Shown here: in pieces, positions 53,532 to 61,560 of the stretch
Layout: the number at the start of each line of letters is the position of its first letter
Position numbering within the stretch: position 1 is the stretch's first letter
Position numbers and translations under genes: made by a program
Assembly: GCF_000732615.1 (NCBI RefSeq)
Contig: NZ_JPGL01000001.1
Location: 1 to 64,000, forward strand
Source of the DNA: Burkholderia paludis
GTDB taxonomy: Bacteria; Pseudomonadota; Gammaproteobacteria; Burkholderiales; Burkholderiaceae
Reading direction: 5' to 3'
DNA: 64,000 nucleotides
The notes under the pieces: model-generated
Databases searched by the model: none
What the model saw: the letters and a program-made list of their open reading frames with translations, nothing else
Told to the model about the DNA's origin: nothing

Positions 53532-53876
53532 ATGCGCCTCACCATTCGGATTAATGGCAGCGAATCGGCAACCCGGCATTCCTTCGCGGTACTGTGGGTG
53601 GATACCGACGAGGGGCTGTGGTCGCGCGAGGCACATCAGGGCATCGATCTTCCGACCTGGGGCAAGGTCCGCGATGTCGAGGGTGCGATGGCGCTCTGCG
53701 CCGCCGATGGCGGGAATGCGGTATGCCAGTTGAAGGGGTTGTCGTTCGGCGCGATGCAGCGCGAACAGGGCCCCGCGGTGCTCGCCGGCGATCATCCCGG
53801 CGCGTGGCGGCTGCAGGCCGTCGACCGGTGCACGAGCCAGCCGGAATACCGGGAATTCATTTCCGTCGCGCGATAG
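53532..53876 (+). CDS. Small hypothetical protein behind a palindromic operator
   Basis: Protein of 114 residues, no domain recognised. Has a strong ribosome site (TAGGAGACGATCACA) and a clear Rho-independent terminator at 53956, so it is a real, monocistronic gene. No signal peptide or membrane helix. The N-terminus MRLTIRINGSESATRHSFAVL and Gly/Gln-rich core do not fit a family I know. The operator just upstream suggests tight control. Confidence 0.7.
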   Translation: MRLTIRINGSESATRHSFAVLWVDTDEGLWSREAHQGIDLPTWGKVRDVEGAMALCAADGGNAVCQLKGLSFGAMQREQGPAVLAGDHPGAWRLQAVDRCTSQPEYREFISVAR

Positions 53877-54282
53877 AAATATCGATCTAAATCGTCTGCG
53901 GTTTTCGGGTTTATTCCGGGTTCCGAGATATTCATTTCGATATTCAGTATTAACGGCGCCTCCTTTGAGGCGCTTTTCATTTTCCGGCGCCTGAAAATAA
54001 CCGGGCGCCGCGCAATCGGTCGCACCACCGCGACGATCGGCATCGGCCTCGCCCGATGTCGCGCAGACGGCCCGCTCCGCGGCGGATCGCTCCCCCTGCC
54101 CCGGCATCAGTCTCGACGAGGCGCCGCGCCTGCCCGCCTCTCTTCCGCACCGTGCCGCACGCCGCCGCCCGCTTTTTCGCGAGGGCCGGAACACACTTTC
54201 CCCACACGGTGTTTACTCATTTATTACAATCGCATTATCCAGACTGACTCGCCGCCCTTCGGCGGCCCGACCCGGCCATTGC
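53877..54282. other. Intergenic gap after the orphan gene
   Basis: A 406-bp gap. The first 100 bp is AT-rich with the terminator at 53956; the rest is GC-rich with a short AT-rich promoter patch (near 54210-54240, TTTACT...TTATTACAATCGCATTAT) for the PBP gene. No further gene seen. Confidence 0.5.
53956..53977 (+). terminator. Rho-independent terminator after the orphan gene
   Basis: GCGCCTC (53956-53962), CTTT loop, GAGGCGC (53967-53973), then TTTT. Good stem and T run; terminates the 53532 transcript. Confidence 0.8.
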
Positions 54283-56178
54283 ATGAGCGTGAAAAAGAAG
54301 ACCCATCCCGCCGACCCGTACGCGGCCGCGACCAAGAACCCGATGCTCGCGTCGCGCCTGCCGATGTGGCGCTCGAAGTTCATCGTGATCATCATGTTCC
54401 TCGCCTTCGCCGCGCTGATCGCGCGCGCCTTCTGGGTGCAGGTCGCGAACCAGGATTTCTACGTCGGCCAGGGCCAGAAGCGCTACCAGCGCACGATCGA
54501 GCTCGACGCGATGCGCGGGCGCATCGTCGACCGCAACGGCGCGATGCTCGCGGTCAGCCTGTCGACCTATGAAATCTGGGCGAACCCGAAACAGGTCGCC
54601 GATACCGACTACCCGCAGATCGCGAAGCTGCTCGACATGCCGCTCGTCGAAGTGAAGCGGCGTCTCGGCAACGACAAAACGTTCGTGCTGCTCAAGCGGC
54701 AGGTCGACGCGGACACCGCGGGCAAGCTCGACAAGCTCGCGATCGACGGCATCACGCAGATCGCCGATTCGAAGCGCTTCTACCCGGAAGGCGAATCGGC
54801 CGCGCACGTGGTCGGTTTCACGAACGTCGAGGACAAGGGCCAGGAAGGCGTCGAACTCGCCGCGAATACGCGCCTGTCGGGCACGTCGGGGCAGCGCGAG
54901 GTGATTCGCGACCGGCTCGGCCGCATCGTGTCGGACACGCGCCCGCTCGTCCCCGCGCAGCACGGCGCGACGATCGAGCTGACGATCGACCGCCGCATCC
55001 AGCAGCTCGCGTTCAGCCAGCTCAAGGCCGCCGTGATCGAGAACAACGCGATGGCCGGCAGTGTCGTCGTGCTCGACGCGCAGAACGGCGAGATCCTCGC
55101 GCTCGCGAACTACCCGACCTTCGACCCGAACGACCGCGCGCGCCTCACCGGCCAGCAGTTGCGCAACCGCGCTGTGATCGACACGTTCGAACCGGGCTCG
55201 ACGATCAAGCCGCTCGTGGTCGCGCTGTCGATCGACGAGCGCAAGGTCACGCCGAACACGATCATCAACACGTCGCCGGGCACCTACAAGATCGGCCCGG
55301 CCGTGATCCACGACACGTCGAACCACGGTTCGCTGACCGTCTCGCAGGCGCTGCAGAAATCGAGCAACGTCGCGCTCGCGAAGCTCGCGCTGAACCTGCC
55401 CGCCGAAACGATCTGGAACAAATACCAGGAATACGGGATCGGCCGCGCGCCGGAACTGACGTTCCCGGGCGTCGCGTCGGGGCGCCTGCGCGGCTACAAG
55501 CGCTGGCGGCCGATCGAGCAGGCGACGATGGCGTACGGCTACGGCCTGTCGATGTCGCTGCTGCAGATCGCGCAGACCTACACGGCCTACGCGGGCGACG
55601 GTACGCTGCACCCCGTGTCGCTGCTGAAGAACGGCACCGACCAGCAGACGATCGACGCGCATCGCGGCCACCGCGTGACGTCGCCGCAGACGGCCGCGTC
55701 GATCCGCTCGATGCTCGAGATGGCGGTCGGCGAAGGCGGCACGGGGCGCCGCGCGCGCGTCGACGGCTACCGGATCGGCGGCAAGACGGGCACCGCGCGC
55801 AAGCAGGTCGGCGCGAGCTACGCGAAGGGCAAGTACCGCGCGCTGTTCGCGGGCATGGCGCCGATGAGCAACCCGCGCCTGATCGTCGCGGTGATGATCG
55901 ACGAGCCGCGCGGCAAGGGCTACTACGGCGGCACGGTGGCCGGCCCGGTGTTCGCGTCGGTCACCAGCGGCTCGTTGCAGTTGCTCGGCGTGCCGCCCGA
56001 CGCGCCGGTCGAGCCCGAGAAAGCCGCGCCGGCAAAGGCCGCCGCACCGCAAAGGACGGTGGCGGCGCCGAAAGCCGCGACGCCGGCCAGGACGGCCGCC
56101 GCGCCGAAGGCCGCCGCGACGCTGAAGACGGCCGCGCCGTCGAAAGCGCCGGCGCAGGCGCACACGGCGGCGGGATGA
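54283..56178 (+). CDS. Penicillin-binding protein, FtsI/PBP3 paralogue with an Ala-rich tail
   Basis: Class B PBP of 631 residues, peptidoglycan D,D-transpeptidase. N-terminal cytoplasmic stretch and a single anchor (about 32-53), dimerisation domain, then transpeptidase with SxxK at 306-309 (GSTIKP), SSN near 360 and KTG at 501-503. From about 580 the tail is low-complexity Ala/Pro/Lys with repeated APKAA-like units, not part of the fold. It lies outside any dcw cluster, so a second FtsI-like copy, with no neighbouring cell-wall genes. Confidence 0.9.
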   Translation: MSVKKKTHPADPYAAATKNPMLASRLPMWRSKFIVIIMFLAFAALIARAFWVQVANQDFYVGQGQKRYQRTIELDAMRGRIVDRNGAMLAVSLSTYEIWANPKQVADTDYPQIAKLLDMPLVEVKRRLGNDKTFVLLKRQVDADTAGKLDKLAIDGITQIADSKRFYPEGESAAHVVGFTNVEDKGQEGVELAANTRLSGTSGQREVIRDRLGRIVSDTRPLVPAQHGATIELTIDRRIQQLAFSQLKAAVIENNAMAGSVVVLDAQNGEILALANYPTFDPNDRARLTGQQLRNRAVIDTFEPGSTIKPLVVALSIDERKVTPNTIINTSPGTYKIGPAVIHDTSNHGSLTVSQALQKSSNVALAKLALNLPAETIWNKYQEYGIGRAPELTFPGVASGRLRGYKRWRPIEQATMAYGYGLSMSLLQIAQTYTAYAGDGTLHPVSLLKNGTDQQTIDAHRGHRVTSPQTAASIRSMLEMAVGEGGTGRRARVDGYRIGGKTGTARKQVGASYAKGKYRALFAGMAPMSNPRLIVAVMIDEPRGKGYYGGTVAGPVFASVTSGSLQLLGVPPDAPVEPEKAAPAKAAAPQRTVAAPKAATPARTAAAPKAAATLKTAAPSKAPAQAHTAAG

Positions 56179-56384
56179 CCGGCGCGGCCCGCCACACGCC
56201 GCCGCCGGCGCGTGCATGACGCCGGGCGGCCCTTGTTCTCCGCGCCCGCCCCGCCATCCGTCGTCGTCCCACTTTCTAGGAACGCCTCGCATCATTTGAG
56301 CGTTCGCCTCGCCTCCTCCTACAATTTTTTCGCGCGCCGGGCAGCCCTGCCCGCGTGCGGGACGACAACACAGGAGAGAGACGC

Positions 56385-57380
56385 ATGCGATTCCACTGGA
56401 AAACGCTCGCGCTGGCCATGGCGAGCGCGGCGCTGGTCGGCGGCACGCCCGCCCGTGCCGCCGATCCGGCCGACGTGAAAATCGGCTTCCTCGTCAAGCA
56501 GCCGGACGATCCGTGGTTCCAGGACGAATGGCGCTTCGCCGACCAGGCGGCGAAGGAAAAGCACTTCACGCTGATCAAGATCGCGACGCCGAGCGGCGAA
56601 AAGGTGTCGACCGCGCTCGACAGCCTGGCTGCGCAGAAGGCGCAGGGCGTGATCGTCTGCGCGCCCGACGTGAAGCTCGGCCCCGGCATCGCGGCAAAAG
56701 CGAAGCGCGCGGGGATCAGGCTGATGTCGGTCGACGACCAGCTCGTCGACGGTCATGGCGCGCCGCTGCCGGGCGTGCCGCACATGGGCATCTCCGCGTA
56801 CCGGATCGGCGGGCAGGTCGGCCAGGCGATCGCGGACGAAACGAAGCGGCGCGGCTGGAATCCGGCCGAAGTCGGGATCATCCGGCTCGCGTACGACCAG
56901 TTGCCGACCGCGCGCGAACGCACGACCGGCGCGGTCGATGCGCTCAAGGCCGCCGGCTTCCCGGCCGCGAACGTGATCGACGCCCCCGAGATGACGGCCG
57001 ACACCGAAGGCGCGTTCAACGCGGCGAACATCGCGCTCACCAAGCATGCGAATTTCAAGCGCTGGGTCGCGTTCGGCTCGAACGACGACACGACGGTCGG
57101 CGCGGTGCGCGCCGCCGAGGGCCGCGGCATCGGCGCGGACGCGATGGTCGCGGTCGGCATCAACGGCAGCCAGGTCGCGCTCAACGAATTCGCCAAGCCG
57201 AAGCCGACCGGCTTTTACGGCTCGATCCTGCTGAATCCGCGCCAGCATGGCTACCAGACGAGCATCAGCATGTACGACTGGATCACGAAGAACCAGGCGC
57301 CGCCGCCGCTCGTGCTGACGTCCGGCACGCTGATCACGCGGGACAACGAAAAACAGGCGCGCGCCGCGCTCGGCCTGTGA
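56385..57380 (+). CDS. araF: L-arabinose ABC transporter substrate-binding protein AraF
   Basis: Periplasmic sugar-binding protein of 331 residues. Signal peptide 1-25 cut at ARA|ADP. Family 1 periplasmic-binding fold with the AraF pattern (GFLVKQPDDPWFQDEWRFADQAAKEKHF). No araG or araH follows; the next gene, 19 bp away, is an SDR. Ribosome site GGAGAG before the ATG. So the binding protein is separated from its ATPase and permease or borrows another system. Confidence 0.88.
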   Translation: MRFHWKTLALAMASAALVGGTPARAADPADVKIGFLVKQPDDPWFQDEWRFADQAAKEKHFTLIKIATPSGEKVSTALDSLAAQKAQGVIVCAPDVKLGPGIAAKAKRAGIRLMSVDDQLVDGHGAPLPGVPHMGISAYRIGGQVGQAIADETKRRGWNPAEVGIIRLAYDQLPTARERTTGAVDALKAAGFPAANVIDAPEMTADTEGAFNAANIALTKHANFKRWVAFGSNDDTTVGAVRAAEGRGIGADAMVAVGINGSQVALNEFAKPKPTGFYGSILLNPRQHGYQTSISMYDWITKNQAPPPLVLTSGTLITRDNEKQARAALGL

Positions 57381-57399
57381 GCCGCCACAAGGAGCCGAC

Positions 57400-58164
57400 A
57401 TGACACGAACCACCCTCGTGACGGGCGCCGCCGGCGGCATCGGCCAGGCGCTGTGCCGCACCTTCCTCGCGGCCGGCGATCACGTGCTCGCGCTCGATCG
57501 CGACAGCGCGGCGCTCGGTCGCTTCCTCGACACGCTCGGCGACGGGCGCGCGACGCCGGTCGTCGACGATCTGGGCGACGCGCAGCGGCTGCGCTCGATG
57601 CTCGAATCGCATCCACCGGTCGACGTGCTCGTCGCGAATGCGGGCACGGCCGCGTCGACCACGCTGCGCAACACGACGCCGGCCACCTGGCGCACCGACC
57701 TCGAGGCGAACCTGACCGCCACCTACGTGAGCGTCGAAGCCGTGCTGCCCGGCATGCGCGCGAGCCGTCGCGGCGCGATCGCGATCATCGGCTCGGTGAA
57801 CGGCATGCAAGCGCTCGGGCATCCGGCGTACAGCGCGGCGAAGGCCGGCCTGGTCAGCTACACGAAATCGCTGGCGATCGAATACGGCCGCGACGGCGTG
57901 CGCGCGAACATCGTCCTGCCGGGCACGGTGAAGACGCCCGCGTGGGAAGCGCGCGTGCAGCGCAACCCGCAGGTGTTCGAGCAATTGCGGAAGTGGTATC
58001 CGCTCGACGATTTCGCGACGCCCGACGACGTCGCGCAGGCCGCGCTGTTCCTGTGCTCGCCGGCCGCGCGGATCGTCACCGGCGTCGCGCTGCCCGTGGA
58101 CGGCGGGCTGCTGGCCGGCAATCGCGTGATGGCGCAGGAGCTGACGCTGGAAACGTTCTACTGA
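57400..58164 (+). CDS. SDR family oxidoreductase next to araF
   Basis: Short-chain dehydrogenase of 254 residues. NAD(P) motif TGAAGGIG at about 8-15, NAG at about 85, catalytic Ser-Tyr-Lys in GSVNGM and YSAAKAG. Ribosome site AAGGAG six bases before the ATG. Co-transcribed with araF. It may be a sugar 1-dehydrogenase, such as for L-arabinose, but sequence does not fix that. Confidence 0.9.
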   Translation: MTRTTLVTGAAGGIGQALCRTFLAAGDHVLALDRDSAALGRFLDTLGDGRATPVVDDLGDAQRLRSMLESHPPVDVLVANAGTAASTTLRNTTPATWRTDLEANLTATYVSVEAVLPGMRASRRGAIAIIGSVNGMQALGHPAYSAAKAGLVSYTKSLAIEYGRDGVRANIVLPGTVKTPAWEARVQRNPQVFEQLRKWYPLDDFATPDDVAQAALFLCSPAARIVTGVALPVDGGLLAGNRVMAQELTLETFY

Positions 58165-58204
58165 AGCACGCGGAGCCGGCGCCCGCCCCGGGCTGCCGGC
58201 CCGT

Positions 58205-58223
58205 GCGCGGCGGGACGCCGCGC
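58205..58223. terminator. Hairpin between convergent SDR and antiporter genes
   Basis: GCGCGGCG (58205-58212), GGA loop, CGCCGCGC (58216-58223), ending 2 bp from the antiporter stop. A perfect 8-bp stem in a 61-bp convergent gap, with no U-tract. Confidence 0.5.
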
Positions 58224-58225
58224 GC

Positions 58226-59941
58226 TCAATGCGCGGCCACGGCCGGCTTCGCCATCCTGCCGAGCACGTGCTCGGTCATCCCGCGCGCGAGTTCGGTCTC
58301 GCCCATGAACACGGTGCCGATGCCCTCGTTTGCCAGCAACGCGGCCTCGTCGCCGCTGTTCGTGCACAGCACGACCTCCAGTGCCGGATTGAGCGTGCGC
58401 GAGATCTCGACGATCTGCCGCACGTCGAACACGTCGGGCAGCGTGACGAGCAGCATCCCGGCGCGCGCGATATGCGCCTGCACGAGCACGATCGGCTCGA
58501 TCGCGTCGCCCGAGACGGCGGCGACACCTTCCTCGCGCAGCTTCTCGACGAGCTCGCGATTCTGTTCGACGACGACATACGCGATCCCGCGCTCGTCCAG
58601 CGCGTGCGCGATGCGCGTGCCGACCTTGCCGTAGCCGACGATCACGACCTGCCCGGTCAGGTGCGTCTGCGGCGTCGACATCGGCAGCGCGGCGAGCGGA
58701 TCGTCGCGCGCCTCGAGCTTGCGGGCGAACGCCGAATGCTTGCGGATCCACGCCAGCGCCGGATCGATCATCGCGAACAGCAGCGTGTTCATCGCGATCG
58801 AGATCAGCGCGACCGCCAGAATCAGGCTCTGCCCCTCGGCGGACAGCAGCCCGAGCGCCCGGCCGAGCCCCGCGAGGATGAACGAGAATTCGCCGATCTG
58901 CGCGAGGCCCGCGCCGACCGTCAGCGCGGTGTTCAGCGGATAGCGGAACGCGATCACGAGGGCCACGGCCGCGAGCGTCTTGCCGATCAGCACGATCGCC
59001 GCGACCTCGATCACGTGCAGCGGTTCGTCGAGCAGCACCTTCGGATCGAACAGCATCCCGACCGAGATGAAGAACAGCACCGAGAAGGCGTCGCGCAGCG
59101 GCAGCGTCTCGTCCGCCGCGCGCCGGCTGAACTCCGACTCGCGCATCATCATCCCGGCGAAGAACGCGCCGAGCGCGAACGACACGTCGAACAGCTTCGC
59201 CGCGCCGAACGCGATGCCGACCGCGGCCGCGATCATGCACAGCGTGAACAGCTCGCGCGAGCCGGTGCGCGCAACGAGCCACAGGATGCGCGGGAACACG
59301 CGCTTGCCGACCACCAGCATCAGCGCGATGAACGCCGCGACCTTCAGCATCGTGACGCCGAGCGTGCCCCACACGCTGCCGCCGGCCGCATGCGCGTCGC
59401 CGGGCGGCGTGCCGCCGAGCAGCCCCGCGACGGGCGGCAGCAGCACCAGCACGAGCACCATCACGAGATCCTCGACGACGAGCCAGCCGACCGCGATGCG
59501 CCCGTTGACCGTCTCGACGAGCCCGCGCCCTTCGAGCGCGCGCAGCAGCACGACGGTGCTCGCGACCGACAGCGCGAGCCCGAACACGAGCGCCGCACCG
59601 ACGCTCCAGCCCCAGGTGAGCGCGAGCGCGCCGCCGAGCAGCGTCGCGACGGTAATCTGCACGATGGCCCCCGGCAGCGCGATCTTGCGCACCGCGAGGA
59701 GATCGCCCAAGGAAAAATGCAGGCCGACGCCGAACATCAGCAGCATCACGCCGACTTCGGCGAGCTGCTGGGCGAGCGACAGGTCGCCGACGAAACCGGG
59801 CGTGCCGGGGCCGATCACGATCCCGGCGAGCAGATAGCCGACGAGCGGCGGCATTTTCAGCAGCGATGCGAGGTAACCGAAGATCATCGCGAGCCCGAAA
59901 CCGGCCGCGAGCAACGCAATCAGGCTGACGTCATGAGGCAT
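58226..59941 (-). CDS. CPA2 monovalent cation:proton antiporter (KefB/YbaL-like)
   Basis: Inner-membrane antiporter of 571 residues. About 12 helices form the Na+/H+ exchanger part (residues 1-400), then a cytosolic TrkA-N/KTN domain with the NAD-binding GYGKVGTRIAHAL near 430. Resembles YbaL/KefB. Start 59941 (MPHDVSLIALLAAGFG) follows GGGAGGGGGG; a TTG start 12 bp earlier is not favoured. Role in K+ or Na+ efflux with a redox-linked gate. Confidence 0.92.
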   Translation of the reverse strand: MPHDVSLIALLAAGFGLAMIFGYLASLLKMPPLVGYLLAGIVIGPGTPGFVGDLSLAQQLAEVGVMLLMFGVGLHFSLGDLLAVRKIALPGAIVQITVATLLGGALALTWGWSVGAALVFGLALSVASTVVLLRALEGRGLVETVNGRIAVGWLVVEDLVMVLVLVLLPPVAGLLGGTPPGDAHAAGGSVWGTLGVTMLKVAAFIALMLVVGKRVFPRILWLVARTGSRELFTLCMIAAAVGIAFGAAKLFDVSFALGAFFAGMMMRESEFSRRAADETLPLRDAFSVLFFISVGMLFDPKVLLDEPLHVIEVAAIVLIGKTLAAVALVIAFRYPLNTALTVGAGLAQIGEFSFILAGLGRALGLLSAEGQSLILAVALISIAMNTLLFAMIDPALAWIRKHSAFARKLEARDDPLAALPMSTPQTHLTGQVVIVGYGKVGTRIAHALDERGIAYVVVEQNRELVEKLREEGVAAVSGDAIEPIVLVQAHIARAGMLLVTLPDVFDVRQIVEISRTLNPALEVVLCTNSGDEAALLANEGIGTVFMGETELARGMTEHVLGRMAKPAVAAH

Positions 59942-60113
59942 CCCCCCTCCCAAGGTCTTGTAACTATTTAGTAAGGTTCAAGACTGAGAGGATAAGGGAT
60001 GAGGCGGAAGAATGGCGCGCCACCGCGAAAATTTCACGCGGCGGCGCGCCTTTGCGGGGTGCAACCCCGGCGAAACGACAGGCGACGCGCGGGCTCGCGG
60101 GCGCCGCGCGACA

Positions 60114-60133
60114 GGCGGGGCCGGCGCCCCGCC
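60114..60133. terminator. Hairpin after the cytochrome c subunit gene
   Basis: GGCGGGG (60114-60120) and CCCCGCC (60127-60133) pair around CCGGCG, just past the stop at 60139 on minus. No U-tract. Confidence 0.4.
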
Positions 60134-60138
60134 CCGCG

Positions 60139-61560
60139 TCAGCGCGACGCTTGCGGGAACCGCGCGCCCGGCGGCGCATCGGGCCGGGTCGACGGCACGC
60201 TCTTGCGCACCTTCGCGACCTGCGCGGCCGTCACCGGCGCGCCCGTGTTGCCCCAGCTCGTGCGCACGAAGTTCGACACGTCCGCGACTTCCTGGTCAGA
60301 CAGGCGCCAGCCGAACGGCGGCATCGTGAAGGTCGACGGCGCGGTGTGCGTGCCTTGCAGCGCGCTGCCTTCCAGCACGACGTGGATCAGCGAGGTCGGA
60401 TCGCCGCCCTGCACGACCGGGTTGCCCGCGAGCGCCGGAAACACGCGCGTATAGCCGTGGCCGTCGCTTCGATGGCAGGCCGCGCAGTTGTCCCGATAGA
60501 CGGCCGCGCCCGGCTTGCTCGCGTCGCCCGCCTGCAGCGCCTTCGCAACGGCGGCGTCGTACACGTGCGGCTGTTCGCCCTGCACGCGCGGCGGCAGCGT
60601 CTTCAGGTAGCGCGCGACCGCGTTCAGGTCGTCGTCGGTCATGTACTGCATGCTGTGGCCGACCACGTCCGTCATCCCGCCGAACGCGGCCGTGCGCAGC
60701 GTGCGGCCCGTCTTCAGGAACTGCACGATCTCCGCCTCCGTCCACGTGCCGAGACCCGTGCGCGGCTCGCCGCGCAGGCTCGTCGGCACCCAGCCGTCGA
60801 TGGCCGCGCCGCCGGCCAGGAAGTCCAGGCCGTCCGCGTCGGTCAGCCCGCGCTCCTGCATCGTCGGCGCGCGCGGCGTGTGGCATGCGCCGCAGTGGCC
60901 GAGACCCTGCACGAGATACGCGCCGCGCGCGACTGCCGGATCGCTGTACGGCGCCGCCTCGAACGGCTTCGACGCCGGCGCGAACAGCTTGCGCCAGATC
61001 CCGAGCGGCCAGCGCATCGACAGCGGCCACACGATGTCGACCGCGCGGTTCTCGTGTTCGACGGGCGCGACGCCGTGCATGAAGTACGCGTACAGCGCCT
61101 TCATGTCGTCGTCGGTGAGGCGCGAATACGACGGGAACGGCATCGCCGGATACATCGTGTCGCCGTTCTTGCGCACGCCTTCGCGCACCGCGCGCGTGAA
61201 GTCCTCGTAAGTCCAGCCGCCGAGGCCCGTTTTCGGGTCCGGCGTGATGTTCGTCGAATAGATCCCGCCGATCGGCGTATCGAATTTCAGCCCGCCCGCG
61301 AACGGCTTGCCGCCGCTCGCGGTGTGGCATGCGATGCAGTCGCCGGCTCGCGCCAGGTATTCGCCGCGCCTGACGAGATTCGCGTCGGCGGATTGCGCGA
61401 CGGGGGCGGCCGCCGGGCCGGACGCCGCCGCGGGCGCCGCCGGTTGCGCGAAGGCCGTCGTGCCCGCGACGCCGAAGGCGGCCCAGGTTGCGCCGGCCGC
61501 CAGTGCGCGCCGCAACAGGGAAATACGGCGCGTGGCGCGGAAGTTCATCGTCCTCTTCAT
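60139..61560 (-). CDS. Cytochrome c subunit of a membrane FAD dehydrogenase
   Basis: Triheme cytochrome c of 473 residues. Signal peptide about 1-39 (AFAQP). Heme sites CIACH, CGACH and CAACH give three hemes, with axial Met in later segments (TMYPAMPFP, FTMPPF). It takes electrons from the FAD subunit and passes them to quinone, at the outer face of the inner membrane. Starts with an ATGA overlap (61557-61560) to the GMC gene. Last gene of the complex on minus. Confidence 0.93.
   Translation of the reverse strand: MKRTMNFRATRRISLLRRALAAGATWAAFGVAGTTAFAQPAAPAAASGPAAAPVAQSADANLVRRGEYLARAGDCIACHTASGGKPFAGGLKFDTPIGGIYSTNITPDPKTGLGGWTYEDFTRAVREGVRKNGDTMYPAMPFPSYSRLTDDDMKALYAYFMHGVAPVEHENRAVDIVWPLSMRWPLGIWRKLFAPASKPFEAAPYSDPAVARGAYLVQGLGHCGACHTPRAPTMQERGLTDADGLDFLAGGAAIDGWVPTSLRGEPRTGLGTWTEAEIVQFLKTGRTLRTAAFGGMTDVVGHSMQYMTDDDLNAVARYLKTLPPRVQGEQPHVYDAAVAKALQAGDASKPGAAVYRDNCAACHRSDGHGYTRVFPALAGNPVVQGGDPTSLIHVVLEGSALQGTHTAPSTFTMPPFGWRLSDQEVADVSNFVRTSWGNTGAPVTAAQVAKVRKSVPSTRPDAPPGARFPQASR

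Noticed and set aside
54235..56295. 686-codon minus ORF opposite the PBP gene
   Set aside because: Arg-rich sequence without a domain. The plus frame has SxxK, SxN and KTG motifs.
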